From Novosphingobium resinovorum (lineage in GTDB: Bacteria; Pseudomonadota; Alphaproteobacteria; Sphingomonadales; Sphingomonadaceae): a stretch of 64,000 nucleotides of DNA. The position numbers and the translations under genes are program-made. Positions 7,998 through 16,990 of this stretch are shown in pieces; position 1 is the stretch's first letter, and every line of letters starts with the position of its first letter. The stretch covers positions 1 to 64,000 of the forward strand of contig NZ_CP017077.1 of assembly GCF_001742225.1 (NCBI RefSeq), in the 5' to 3' direction. The notes beneath the pieces were generated by a model that ran no database searches, was not told the origin of the DNA, and saw only the letters and a program-made list of their open reading frames with translations.

Positions 7998-9254
7998 ATG
8001 AGGGCCGCATCCATGACATCTGACGGCTCCGCACTTGCGGAATCGAACCTGGGCTATCCCGGCTGGCGCGTGCTCGCCGCCGCGGTGATCGGCCTCGCCT
8101 TCAGCCCCGGCCCGATGATCTTCGGCACTTTCGGCCTGTTCGCCCCGCATTTCGTATCCGAACACGGCTGGAGCCGCGGCGCGATCATGCTGGCGCTGAC
8201 CTTCTTCAACGTCGCAGGCGTGCTCGTCTCGCCGCTGACGGGATCGCTGCTCGACCGGCATGGCGTGCGCCGCCTGCTTTTCCCGGCAATGATCGCGCTG
8301 GCCCTCGGGTTCCCGGCGCTCGCCTATCTGGCGGGAAGCCTGCCGCTGCTGTACGCCGTGACCTTCGCATGGGGTGCAACGACGGTGGCGACTCAGAGCA
8401 TCAGCTATTCCAAGCTCATCACCGGCTGGTTCGTGCAGCATCGCGGCCTTGCCATCGGCATCGCGGCAGCGGGCCTCGGCGTCGGCTACGTGGTGATGCC
8501 GCTGATCGCGGGCGCCCTGCTCTCGGCTCTCGACTGGCGCGTCGCGCTCTCGGCGCTGGCGCTGCTGGTGATGACGGTGCCATTCTTCTGCAACCTGGCG
8601 CTGGCACGTCCGGCTGCCGTGACCGCCACCCTCGCCTCCACCACCGCCGTCGCCGGCCTGACGCTGGCGGAAGCGCGCCGCACCCGCGAATTCGCGCTGA
8701 TGGCGGCAGCGATCCTGCTCGCCTCGGTGGCGCTCACCGGGATCGTGCCGCATATCTCGCTGCTGGCGCTCGACCACGGGCTCAGCACCGGGCAGGCCGC
8801 CGCCGTCGCCTCGGCCTACGGCCTCTCGACGATCGCGGGCCGCGTGCTGGTGGGCTGGCTGGCGGACCACTTCCCGGTGCCGCGCGTCGCCATCGCCTTC
8901 TTCGCCTGCTCGGCGCTGGGCTTCGTGCTGGCGGTGAGCGTGGGCGCGCATGCGGGTATGGGGTTGCTGGTCATGGTGGCACTCACGATCGGCCTCGGCT
9001 TCGGCGCGGAGAGCGACGTCATCGCCCTGTTCATCAGCCGCTACTTCGGCCAGCGCGCCTTCGCGGCGATCTACGGCTACCTGCTGGCGGCGTTCCTCGT
9101 CGGCTCGTCGATCGGCCCGGCGCTGTTCGGCTTCGTACGCGACGCCAGCGGCGGCTACGGCGCCGTGATGACCATCGCCACCGGCCTGATGGCAGCGGCC
9201 TGTTGCGCGCTGGCGCTGCTGCCGGTGACGAAGCGCGAGCCGGTACCGGCATGA
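7998..9254 (+). CDS. MFS transporter
   Basis: A 418-residue major facilitator with about 12 hydrophobic segments and a loop-2 motif of the GSLLDRHGVRR type (G-x3-D-R-x-G-x-R-x) near residue 80. It is probably a uptake or efflux carrier for the pathway substrate in the inner membrane. An alternative start at 8013 (ATGACATCTG) has AGGG upstream at better spacing and would remove 5 residues. It is divergent from the Rieske operon and shares its control region. Its stop overlaps the SIR2-like gene (ATGA), so the two are co-translated. Confidence 0.9.
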   Translation: MRAASMTSDGSALAESNLGYPGWRVLAAAVIGLAFSPGPMIFGTFGLFAPHFVSEHGWSRGAIMLALTFFNVAGVLVSPLTGSLLDRHGVRRLLFPAMIALALGFPALAYLAGSLPLLYAVTFAWGATTVATQSISYSKLITGWFVQHRGLAIGIAAAGLGVGYVVMPLIAGALLSALDWRVALSALALLVMTVPFFCNLALARPAAVTATLASTTAVAGLTLAEARRTREFALMAAAILLASVALTGIVPHISLLALDHGLSTGQAAAVASAYGLSTIAGRVLVGWLADHFPVPRVAIAFFACSALGFVLAVSVGAHAGMGLLVMVALTIGLGFGAESDVIALFISRYFGQRAFAAIYGYLLAAFLVGSSIGPALFGFVRDASGGYGAVMTIATGLMAAACCALALLPVTKREPVPA

Positions 9255-10090
9255 TCGTCGCCAGCTTCGAGGAGCTTGCGGCGGCGGTGCGGGACCGGCG
9301 CGTCCTGCTGTTCGCCGGCGCCGGCCTTTCGATGAGCGTCGGCCTGCCTTCGTGGCACGAGCTGATAGACCACATGAAGCGCGAACTCGGGCTGGAGGAC
9401 ATGCCGCACCAGTCCGGCTGGTCCTACCAGACTCTATCGGAATACTACCGCCTCAAGAACGGCAGCATCGGCCCTTTGCGCAGCTGGATGGACCGCACCT
9501 GGTCGGTCTGCAGCGACAAGGTGCGGGAATCGGAAATCCACGAGATCATCGTCGATCTCGATTTCCCGCTGGTCTACACCACCAACTACGACAACAACCT
9601 TGAGATCGCCTATCAGGCGCACGCGCGCGAGTTCGTCAAGGTCGCCAACACCAGCGACATCGTCAACGCCGAGCGGGGCCTGCCGCAGATCATCAAATTC
9701 CACGGCGACTTCGACGATGACGAATCGCTGGTCCTGGCCGAAACCGACTACTTCCGCCGCCTCGCGTTCGACTCCCCGCTCGACATCAAGTTCAAGGCCG
9801 ACGCGATGGGCCGCACGCTGCTGTTCCTGGGCTACAGCATGTCGGACCTCAACATCCGCATGCTGCTCTACCGGCTGTGGCAGATGTGGCAGGAATCGGG
9901 GCGCGAGCGCGATCGGCCGCCGTCCTTTGTGTTCTCACCCAAGCAGGACCCGGTGCAGCAGATGGTGCTGAGCCAGTGGGGTATCCGCGTGCTGCACGAA
10001 ACGGCGGACGATCCTTCGGCCGCCACGCTCAAGTTCCTGCGGCGCCTGCGCGACGCGGTGAGGAACGGGGTCGGTGCGGAGCTGAAGTAG
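9251..10090 (+). CDS. SIR2-like domain protein coupled to the MFS gene
   Basis: A 279-residue protein of the SIR2-like (SIR2_2 type) family. The NAD-binding signature is FAGAGLSMSVGLPSW (GAG-x-S, residues 23-27). TTNYDNNLE (110-118) supplies the conserved N and D, and KFHGDF (His151) matches the catalytic His. A C-terminal GYSMSD-N motif follows. No zinc-ribbon cysteines are visible, which separates it from classical sirtuin deacetylases. Proteins of this type often hydrolyse NAD+ in phage defence, but this one overlaps an MFS gene by 4 bases and sits in a catabolic locus. The open frame extends far upstream inside the MFS gene as a shadow. Confidence 0.85.
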   Translation: MIVASFEELAAAVRDRRVLLFAGAGLSMSVGLPSWHELIDHMKRELGLEDMPHQSGWSYQTLSEYYRLKNGSIGPLRSWMDRTWSVCSDKVRESEIHEIIVDLDFPLVYTTNYDNNLEIAYQAHAREFVKVANTSDIVNAERGLPQIIKFHGDFDDDESLVLAETDYFRRLAFDSPLDIKFKADAMGRTLLFLGYSMSDLNIRMLLYRLWQMWQESGRERDRPPSFVFSPKQDPVQQMVLSQWGIRVLHETADDPSAATLKFLRRLRDAVRNGVGAELK

Positions 10091-10093
10091 CCC

Positions 10094-10897
10094 TCACATC
10101 CCTGCCCGGTACCCCAGCCCGCGCGAAATCTCCATGCCCGCGCGCTCCACTTGCGTGGAGATGCGGCCCTCAAACGTCTCGCGATCAAAAGTGTTGATCG
10201 GGCAGCTGATCGAGATCGCTGCCGCCACTTCGCCCGAGGCGTCATAGACCGGCACCGCAACACTGGCGACGTTGCTGTCGTAGAACCCCCAGCTCACCAC
10301 CGTCCCGCGCTTGCGGTCGCCTTCGACGAGGCTGACGAGATCGCCCATGCTGTCGGGTGTGGCGTCGGTGTACTTGGTGAACTCGAAGCTCTCGTAGAGT
10401 GCCACGACTTCCGACAGGCTCATGTTCGCCAGCAGGACGCGGCCCGGCGCGGTGGCGTGCGCGGGCAGGCGCGAGCCGACGGTGACGGCGCTGATGAGGC
10501 TGGTGTTGCCCTGGAACCGCGCGATGTAGACCGCGTCGCGCCCTTCGCGCACCACCAGATGCGTCGAAGTGCCAGTGTCGTCGCGCAGGTGCGCAAGGAT
10601 TGGGTTGGCGACTTCGATCAGATCCTTCCCCGCGAGGAAGCTGTAGCCGAGTTCCAGCACCCGGCTGCCCAGCTGGTAACGCTTGCCGTCCGCGATGCGC
10701 CGCAGATAGCCTGCATATTCAAGCGTATAGACCAGCCGGAACGCGGTCGAGCGGGTCGCGCCGATCTGGCGCGCCACTTCGGCGACGGTCTGTTCCTGTC
10801 GTTCGCGGGTAAAACTTTGCAGAACCTGCAGACCCCTGACGAGGCCGGGCACGATGTAGCGCTCGTCGATATCCGGCGAAGTTTCGGGATGGGTCAT
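10094..10897 (-). CDS. IclR family transcriptional regulator (second)
   Basis: A 267-residue IclR regulator. It has an N-terminal winged helix (EVARQIGATRSTAFRLVYTLEYAGYLRR, about residues 39-66) and an effector domain with GTSTHLVVREGRDAVY and GSRLPAHATAPGRVLLA. It is convergent with the SIR2-like gene, with only 3 bases between stops. About 55 bases separate it from the aldehyde dehydrogenase gene that follows it leftward. It differs from the first IclR protein, so the locus has two regulators that could sense different intermediates. Confidence 0.93.
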   Translation of the reverse strand: MTHPETSPDIDERYIVPGLVRGLQVLQSFTRERQEQTVAEVARQIGATRSTAFRLVYTLEYAGYLRRIADGKRYQLGSRVLELGYSFLAGKDLIEVANPILAHLRDDTGTSTHLVVREGRDAVYIARFQGNTSLISAVTVGSRLPAHATAPGRVLLANMSLSEVVALYESFEFTKYTDATPDSMGDLVSLVEGDRKRGTVVSWGFYDSNVASVAVPVYDASGEVAAAISISCPINTFDRETFEGRISTQVERAGMEISRGLGYRAGM

Positions 10898-10952
10898 CGT
10901 GTCTCGACTACTAAACAGGAGCCGAAGTCTTTGACTGGCAATTACCCCTGGA

Positions 10953-12434
10953 TCAACCCCAGCCTATGGGTTCTTCGGACATTCCCCAGTAAATCGCTTT
11001 CTGGTTCATGTAGGCCTGAATCCAGTGCCGCCCCTTCTCACGGCCGAGGCCGCTGTCCTTCACGCCGCCGAACGGCGTGGAGGAGCTGAACTGCTTGTAG
11101 GTATTGATCCAGACCGTGCCTGCCTCGATCCGGCGCGCGATGCGCCAGGCGGCCTTGTAGTCGCGTGTCCAGATGCCGCAGGCGAGGCCGTATTCGTTGT
11201 CGTTGGCCTGCGCGACGAGGTCTTCCTCGTCCCGCCACGACAGGACCGCCAGCACCGGGCCGAACACTTCCTCGCGGCAGATGGTGTCGGTGTTGGTCAC
11301 GGTGTCGAGGATCGTCGGCGGATACCACGCGCCCTCGGCGAATTCGCCTTGCGGCACTTCGCCGCCGCACAGCACGCGCGCGCCCGCCGCCACGGCGGCA
11401 TCGACCATCGCGGCGACATGGTCGCGGTGGCGGTGGTGGATCATCGGCGCCATCTGCGTGCCCGGCGCATCGCCCCGGCCCATGCGCAGCGCCTTCGCGC
11501 GCTCAACCAGGCGGCTGACGAACTCCTCGCGGATGCTTTCATGCACGAACAGGCGCGAACCCGCGATGCACGACTGCCCGGTGGAGCTGAACACGCCGTA
11601 GAGCACGCCCGCGATCGCCTCCTCGATGTCGGCATCGGGGAAGACGATGGTGGGCGACTTGCCGCCCAGTTCGAGCGAGACCGGCATCAGCTTGCTCGCC
11701 GCGATTTCCGCGATGCGCACGCCGGTGACGGTGCCGCCGGTGAAGGAGACCTTCTTGACGAGCGGGTGGCGCACCAGCGCATCGCCGATCACCCGGCCCG
11801 GCCCCGGCAGGACCGAGAGCAGCCCCTTGGGTAGACCGGCGCGGTAGGCCAGCCGCGCGAAGAACAGCGAGACCAGCGGCGTCCATTCGGCGGGCTTGAG
11901 GATCACGGCATTCCCCGCCGCCAGCGCGGGTGCGACCTTCTGGGCGTCGCTGGCGATCGGGGAATTCCACGGCGTGATGGCAGCCACCACGCCAAGCGGT
12001 TCGTGCACGGACATCGTCACCCACGGCCCGCGCGAGGGCGTCAGGTCCTCGTCGAGCGTCTCGAGCGTCGATGCGACATAGCGGAAGGTGCCCGCCGCCG
12101 ACATCGCGAGGGCGCGGGTTTCGGTCAGGGTCTTGCCGGTGTCGCGGGTCTGCAGCGCGGCGATCGCGTCGGCATGGGCCTCGATCATGTCGCCGATGCG
12201 GTAGAGCACGCGGGCGCGCTCATGGGCCTTGAGATTACGCCACGCCGGATCGGCCATGGCAGCCTGCCCCATCGCCACCGCGTCCTCGACATTGTCCAAT
12301 CCGGCGATGCCGTAATCGGCGACCAGCGTGCCGTCGGTCGGATCGATGCTGCGCGCGGTGCCGCCGCTGCCCGGCCCGAACAGGCCGCCCACGCAGATTT
12401 CGGAAAAGTCGACGTCGGAAAGCAGCTGGGTCAT
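10953..12434 (-). CDS. Aldehyde dehydrogenase (NAD(P)+)
   Basis: A 493-residue aldehyde dehydrogenase with all catalytic residues: Asn157 in TPWN, Glu255 in LELGGKS and nucleophile Cys289 in GQSCIAGSR. The nucleotide-site pattern FTGGTVTG is near 231. It is similar in length to benzaldehyde, betaine-aldehyde and hydroxymuconic-semialdehyde dehydrogenases. The ATG at 12434 is preferred over a TTG two codons earlier because AGGACT lies upstream. It is the last gene of the group that also encodes the aspartate-dehydrogenase-like and ThDP enzymes, and could oxidise an aldehyde made by the ThDP enzyme (inference). Confidence 0.92.
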   Translation of the reverse strand: MTQLLSDVDFSEICVGGLFGPGSGGTARSIDPTDGTLVADYGIAGLDNVEDAVAMGQAAMADPAWRNLKAHERARVLYRIGDMIEAHADAIAALQTRDTGKTLTETRALAMSAAGTFRYVASTLETLDEDLTPSRGPWVTMSVHEPLGVVAAITPWNSPIASDAQKVAPALAAGNAVILKPAEWTPLVSLFFARLAYRAGLPKGLLSVLPGPGRVIGDALVRHPLVKKVSFTGGTVTGVRIAEIAASKLMPVSLELGGKSPTIVFPDADIEEAIAGVLYGVFSSTGQSCIAGSRLFVHESIREEFVSRLVERAKALRMGRGDAPGTQMAPMIHHRHRDHVAAMVDAAVAAGARVLCGGEVPQGEFAEGAWYPPTILDTVTNTDTICREEVFGPVLAVLSWRDEEDLVAQANDNEYGLACGIWTRDYKAAWRIARRIEAGTVWINTYKQFSSSTPFGGVKDSGLGREKGRHWIQAYMNQKAIYWGMSEEPIGWG

Positions 12435-12455
12435 GGCCAAAGTCCTGACAAGTTC

Positions 12456-13247
12456 TCAGATAACGATCGGTGCTGCCATGCCGTGAAGCAGGCGCACGAT
12501 GCTGTGCGCAGTCAGCGCGGAAGTCTTGGGGTTGGCCGCAGAGGGCGCACCGGCGATGCGGACTTCGAAGGAGCCGTCGGCGCCTTCGAAGCTCAGCTCG
12601 TGGACATTGGTGGCGATCGTCGGATCGGCAACCAGTTCCACCTCGGTACGGTCGAAGCCGATGCCTGCCAGCGCCACGGTGGCCGCGACGTTGGAGTTCT
12701 TCGGGTACGTCAGCGCGGCTTCGCGCGCATCGCCCCGGAAGAACACGGCAGGTTCGATCAGCGCGGCGAGGTCGAGGAGATCTTCGGCAGGCGTACCGCG
12801 CCATGCCAGCGCAGGCTTGCGACCGGTGTAGCGCACACGCTCCAGCCCGCCCAGACGCGCAGCGGAAAGCCCCTCGATCCCGGCCATCGCGCCCGACGCG
12901 AGGACGAGCTGTACGCCGCCTTCCTCGGCCGCTGCGGACAGTGTCTCCGCGAGCGCCGGATCGGCCAGCGCGCCAGTGGAGACGATCATCAGGGACAGTC
13001 CGGCCCGCAGCACGTCGGCACCATAGGCGCGCACCGCCTCGTGCCCCGCGCACTCAACGATGACGTCGGGGGCGCGGGCCAGCAGGTCGGCCACGGTCTC
13101 GACGCGCAGCGCCTCGTCCAGCCCCTCGCGCGGGCAGCGCGCGAGGATGCCGACGATCGGCGCGGCCCCGCCCAGCGCCTTGCGCACGGCGCGCGAAATG
13201 CCGCCGTCGCCGATCAGGCCGATGCGCGGGGGTGCGATGCTCGCCAT
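12456..13247 (-). CDS. L-aspartate dehydrogenase-like protein (DUF108/NadX family)
   Basis: A 263-residue protein. It has a Rossmann start (RIGLIGDGGISR), a middle ECAGHEAV segment and the family hallmark YPKNSNVAATVALAGIGFD (about residues 180-198). A C-terminal NPKTSALTAHSI motif follows. Family members reversibly deaminate aspartate with NAD(P)+, forming iminoaspartate or oxaloacetate. No NAD-biosynthesis genes are adjacent; instead it lies between the ThDP enzyme and the aldehyde dehydrogenase. It may therefore act on a pathway intermediate that resembles an amino or dicarboxylic acid. The family call is firm, the substrate is not. Confidence 0.86.
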   Translation of the reverse strand: MASIAPPRIGLIGDGGISRAVRKALGGAAPIVGILARCPREGLDEALRVETVADLLARAPDVIVECAGHEAVRAYGADVLRAGLSLMIVSTGALADPALAETLSAAAEEGGVQLVLASGAMAGIEGLSAARLGGLERVRYTGRKPALAWRGTPAEDLLDLAALIEPAVFFRGDAREAALTYPKNSNVAATVALAGIGFDRTEVELVADPTIATNVHELSFEGADGSFEVRIAGAPSAANPKTSALTAHSIVRLLHGMAAPIVI

Positions 13248-13249
13248 GC

Positions 13250-14926
13250 TCAGTCCTTGCGCGGCGGGCCGGCGAAGGCCTGCGGGTAGGCGCCGATCGC
13301 GAGCATGTCGATTTCGACGATGGCGGCGCCCGGCGTTGCGCGCGCGCGGTCGAGCGCGGCGCCGACTTCGGCGATGTCGCTCACCTTCTCATGGCGCAGG
13401 CCGATCGAGGCGGCGACCATCGCGAAGTCCGGCACGCGGATGTTCGAGTAGTGGCGGCGGCCGCCGTACTCCACGTCCTGGATATTGCGGATCACGCCGT
13501 AGCCCTTGTCGTTCATCAGCACGAGGGTCACGTCGGGGTCTTCCTCGGCCAGCGTGGCGAGTTCGCCGAGGCACAGGGTCAGGCCGCCGTCGCCGCTCAG
13601 CGCATAGGCGCCGCCGGGCGTGCCGAAGGCCGCGCCGATCGCCATCGGCAGGCCCTGCCCGATGCCGCCGCCGACGGCATGGACGCCTGCACGGGTGTTG
13701 CCGACCTGCAGGAAGCGGTTGCCCCACATCGAGTTGGAGATCGTCACGTCGCGGACCCATGCCGCATCGGCGGGGAGACGGGCCTGGATCTCGTCGACGA
13801 GGCGGTCGTAGGCGCCCAGGCTCTTGCGCATGGCGGCGTGCATCACGTCGCGCGCGGCGCGGATGGTCTCACCCCATGCGGCGTCGTAGGTCTTGTCGTC
13901 CAGCGCCTCGAGCAGGCCCGCGAAAGTCGCCTTGACGTCGCCGTGGATGAACAGGTCGTTGGCGTAGCTGCGGCCGTCCGAGGTCTCGTCGGCGTCGATC
14001 ACCGCGACCTTGGCGGGCAGGCGCAGCTTGTAGATCCACGTCTCGTTGCCGCGCAGACGCGAACCGGCGACGATCATCAGGTCGGCCTCGTCGTAGAGCG
14101 CCTGCACTTCCTTCGTGCAGTTGAACGCGCCCAGCGAGATGGCGTGCGTCTCGGCGACGACGCCTCGACCGTTGGTGGAAGTGACGATGGCGATGCCCTT
14201 GTCGGCCAGCGCGGTCGCTTCGGCCTCGGCGCCGCGTGCACCCCCGCCCAGCAGGATCACCGGCTTCTTCGCGGCCGCGAGCATGCCCGCCAGCGCGGCG
14301 ACCTTTGCCGCATCGGTGGCGGGGCGCCTGGGCGAGAGTTCAGGCAGCACGGCGGGCATCGGCATGGCTGCAGCCTGCACGTCCACCGGAATTTCGATCG
14401 AAACCGGGCCGGTGGGCGCCGACAGCGCGGCTTCGGCGGCGGCGCGCATCGTCTCGATCACCTGATCGGGCGAGGTGATGCGGAAGGCGGCCTTCGACAC
14501 CGCGCCCAGCATCTGCATCTGCGCGGGCGCCTCGTGGATGTAGGCGCGGTTGAGGTCGAGGTGCTCCAGTTCGACCTGCCCGGTGATGTGCATGACGGGC
14601 GAGCCCGCCGTCAGCGCCTCGACCATCGCACCCGCCGCGTTGCCCGCTGCGGTGCCGGTGCTGGTGAACGCGACGCCCAGGTTGCCGGTGACGCGCGCAT
14701 GCGCGTCGGCCATGTTGAGCGCGCCGGCCTCGCCCCGCGCGGAGATGTAGCGGATCGCGCCCTGCTCGCCCAGCGGGTCGAGGATCGGCATGTTGTGGAT
14801 GCTGATGACGCCGAAGACGTGGCTGACGCCCCAGTGCGCCAGCAGCTGCGCGATCAGGGCGCCAACGGTGGTCTGCGTCTCGGTGGTCGCTGCGGTCTGC
14901 GTCATTGGGGTGTCGATCACTTCCAT
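13250..14926 (-). CDS. Thiamine diphosphate-dependent enzyme (acetolactate synthase/benzoylformate decarboxylase type)
   Basis: A 558-residue ThDP enzyme with the three-domain order of the acetohydroxyacid synthase/decarboxylase family. The catalytic Glu is at residue 66 (ARGEAGALNMADA). A central FAD/linker domain follows (ILLGGGARG region). The cofactor motif GDGGLTLCLGELATLAEE...NDKGYG is in the C-terminal third. ATG 14926 follows the GH3 stop by 4 bases; a longer frame lacks a ribosome site. It could decarboxylate an aromatic 2-keto acid to the aldehyde that the neighbouring dehydrogenase oxidises. A carboligase role cannot be excluded. Confidence 0.9.
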   Translation of the reverse strand: MEVIDTPMTQTAATTETQTTVGALIAQLLAHWGVSHVFGVISIHNMPILDPLGEQGAIRYISARGEAGALNMADAHARVTGNLGVAFTSTGTAAGNAAGAMVEALTAGSPVMHITGQVELEHLDLNRAYIHEAPAQMQMLGAVSKAAFRITSPDQVIETMRAAAEAALSAPTGPVSIEIPVDVQAAAMPMPAVLPELSPRRPATDAAKVAALAGMLAAAKKPVILLGGGARGAEAEATALADKGIAIVTSTNGRGVVAETHAISLGAFNCTKEVQALYDEADLMIVAGSRLRGNETWIYKLRLPAKVAVIDADETSDGRSYANDLFIHGDVKATFAGLLEALDDKTYDAAWGETIRAARDVMHAAMRKSLGAYDRLVDEIQARLPADAAWVRDVTISNSMWGNRFLQVGNTRAGVHAVGGGIGQGLPMAIGAAFGTPGGAYALSGDGGLTLCLGELATLAEEDPDVTLVLMNDKGYGVIRNIQDVEYGGRRHYSNIRVPDFAMVAASIGLRHEKVSDIAEVGAALDRARATPGAAIVEIDMLAIGAYPQAFAGPPRKD

Positions 14927-14930
14927 GGTG

Positions 14931-16910
14931 TCAGTTTTTCCGGGGAGGATAGGAAAGGCCGAAGCCGAACGGGTACGCGGTAGCCGCGAAATCGAAGGGC
15001 ACGTCCTCGGCCTGCTGCTCGACGGAGGCAGCGTCGGCGGGGAGCGCGAAGGGCAGCTTGCCCGTGGGATTGAAAGCGCCCGTAAGCACATCTGCGAGCG
15101 CGTCGTCGCCCGAACCGAAGGTGGCGATCATGCCGGGCACGGTGTCGATGAATTCGGCAAGGACGGCAGGACGCTCCATGCTCATGACCACGACGACCGG
15201 TTTGCCGGTGGCGACGGCCTTGCGGATCATCGCCAGCTCATCGGCATTGTCGGCGCCCGCGAAGACGGGGGTGCCTTCATGGGTGCGCACGAAGAAGGCC
15301 TGCCCGGTTTTGTTGTCGGCATAAGGCGCGTTGACCTTGACGACGATGACGTCGGCCATGGCAGCATCGGTCACGCTGCCCGCCAGCGCCGTGGGCGTCG
15401 CGGCGAAGCCTTCCAGCGCCACCTTCTTGCCGGGCGCCAGCGGCAGGACGCCGCCCGCGTTCTTGAGCAGGACGATGGACTTGCGCTGTGCCAGCTCGCC
15501 CTCGGCCACGTATTCGGGCGCCTTGACCACGCGCAGCGCAGCTTCGGGATCGACGTAGGGGTTCTCGAAAAGCCCCATCGCGAACATCGGTTCGAGCACG
15601 CGCTGCACCGAGACGTCGATGCGCTTTTCGGTCAGCTTGCCCTGCCTGACGAGGTCGATGATGTACGAGGTCTCGTGCTCGCCGCCGAGCTGGTCCATCC
15701 CCGCCCAGACCATGCGCCGCTCGCGTTCGATCTTCGGCTCGTCTTCCAGACCCCAGGGCTGGGCATGCATCCAGTCGGTGATGGCCACGCCCTTGAAGTG
15801 CATCTTGGTACGCAGCAGGTCGGTCATAACCTTGCGCGAGAAACTGGAGGCGACGGTGTCGGTCCAGGTCGGGATGCCGTAGCTGCCCATCGCGAAGGCC
15901 ACGCCTGCGCGGAACGACGGCGCGAACGCTTCGTAGTGCAGCTTTTGCAGCTTGCCGGGATAGACTAGCCTCTTGCCATAGGGATTGTGCGGATCGAGGC
16001 CGTGCTCCACCGGGCCGTCGCCGGGGAAGTGCTTGACCGTCGCCATGATCCCATCGGGGCCCAGCTTCGTGCCCTGCGCGCCCAGGATGAACTGCGCGGC
16101 GAGTTCGCCGTTCAGCTTCGCATCCTCGCCGAAGGTGCCAGGAATGCGATTCCAGCGCGGCTCGCTGACCACGTCGGCCATCGGGTTGAGGATCATGCGA
16201 AAGCCCATCGCGCGCAGTTCAGCGGAGGCGACTTCGCCGAAACGATGCGTCAGCGCCGGGTCGCGCGCCGCGCCGAGCCCGATTTGGTCGGGCCAGCTGG
16301 AGGTGATCTTCACGCGGTCCGGCGGCGGCAGCGCGCCGCCCGGCAGGCGGTTGGTGGTGTGGATCGGGTCGGCGCTGAACACGATCGGCACGCCCAGGCG
16401 CGCGCTTTCGGCCATCTCCTGCAGCGCATTGGCCCAGCGCGCGGCATCGGCGGGCGAACCGCCCGGCGAGGTCATGATATAGCGCACATGGCGATTGAGA
16501 ATGAGATCGCGGGGGCTCGGCTTGTCGGCGCGATCGAAGCCGGGCACGCCCGTCACGTTGACCGGCGGTTTGAGCGCGCCGGGAGGCGGCGGAGCCAATT
16601 GGTCGAGCACGGTGCCCCCCGCGCCGAAATAGCCCGAATTCACCGCATGCATCATCATGCCCGCCTTTTCGGGCACAGTCATGCGCGCGGTCAGATCCTT
16701 CGCGCGCTTCGCCGCGGGCAGCCGCCAGTCCTCGTAAGGATCGAGGCGGCCGTTGCGGTCGAGGTCGCGAAAACGCAGGCCGTCCACCGTCAGCACCGGC
16801 GCGGATCGGGTGCCGATCTCGGGCTGCTGCGCCTTGCCCTCGCGCGCCGCCGCCGGATGGGCGGCCAGCGTGGCGAGAGACAGGGCGAGGATGGACGTCA
16901 TGCGCGGCAT
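14931..16910 (-). CDS. Secreted GH3 family beta-glucosidase
   Basis: A 659-residue glycoside hydrolase family 3 enzyme. The signal peptide is MPRMTSILALSLATLAAHPAAA, with cleavage around residue 22. An FPGDGPVEHGLDPHN segment and the nucleophile region GVAITDWMHAQPWG (Asp) match the family, and the (alpha/beta)6 C-terminal domain follows. ATG 16910 has TTAGGAG upstream; the frame extends further but without a site. It would act in the periplasm or outer envelope on beta-glucosides. Placed downstream of a TonB receptor, it suggests that the imported substrate may be a glycoside such as a plant phenolic glucoside (inference). Confidence 0.92.
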   Translation of the reverse strand: MPRMTSILALSLATLAAHPAAAREGKAQQPEIGTRSAPVLTVDGLRFRDLDRNGRLDPYEDWRLPAAKRAKDLTARMTVPEKAGMMMHAVNSGYFGAGGTVLDQLAPPPPGALKPPVNVTGVPGFDRADKPSPRDLILNRHVRYIMTSPGGSPADAARWANALQEMAESARLGVPIVFSADPIHTTNRLPGGALPPPDRVKITSSWPDQIGLGAARDPALTHRFGEVASAELRAMGFRMILNPMADVVSEPRWNRIPGTFGEDAKLNGELAAQFILGAQGTKLGPDGIMATVKHFPGDGPVEHGLDPHNPYGKRLVYPGKLQKLHYEAFAPSFRAGVAFAMGSYGIPTWTDTVASSFSRKVMTDLLRTKMHFKGVAITDWMHAQPWGLEDEPKIERERRMVWAGMDQLGGEHETSYIIDLVRQGKLTEKRIDVSVQRVLEPMFAMGLFENPYVDPEAALRVVKAPEYVAEGELAQRKSIVLLKNAGGVLPLAPGKKVALEGFAATPTALAGSVTDAAMADVIVVKVNAPYADNKTGQAFFVRTHEGTPVFAGADNADELAMIRKAVATGKPVVVVMSMERPAVLAEFIDTVPGMIATFGSGDDALADVLTGAFNPTGKLPFALPADAASVEQQAEDVPFDFAATAYPFGFGLSYPPRKN

Positions 16911-16936
16911 CGGTGATCTCCTAAGGTAAGGAAAGA

Positions 16937-16983
16937 AGGGGACGCGGCAGTTGGGAGGAGGATGGGTAGGCGCCGCGCCCCCT
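16937..16983 (-). terminator. Hairpin downstream of the TonB receptor gene
   Basis: A 12-base stem with one mismatch pairs 16937-16948 with 16972-16983. Read on the minus strand, it is followed by TCTTTCC. It lies just after the receptor stop and before the GH3 start, so it probably reduces read-through rather than ending all transcription. Confidence 0.5.
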
Positions 16984-16990
16984 CGCCGTT

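Noticed and set aside
8369..9250. Upstream extension of the SIR2-like frame within the MFS gene
   Set aside because: The extension is Arg-rich and motif-free. The SIR2-like signature begins right after the ATG at 9251, which overlaps the MFS stop.
9251..10090. Canonical sirtuin deacetylase
   Set aside because: No zinc-binding CxxC pairs are visible; the motifs fit the SIR2-like NADase type better.
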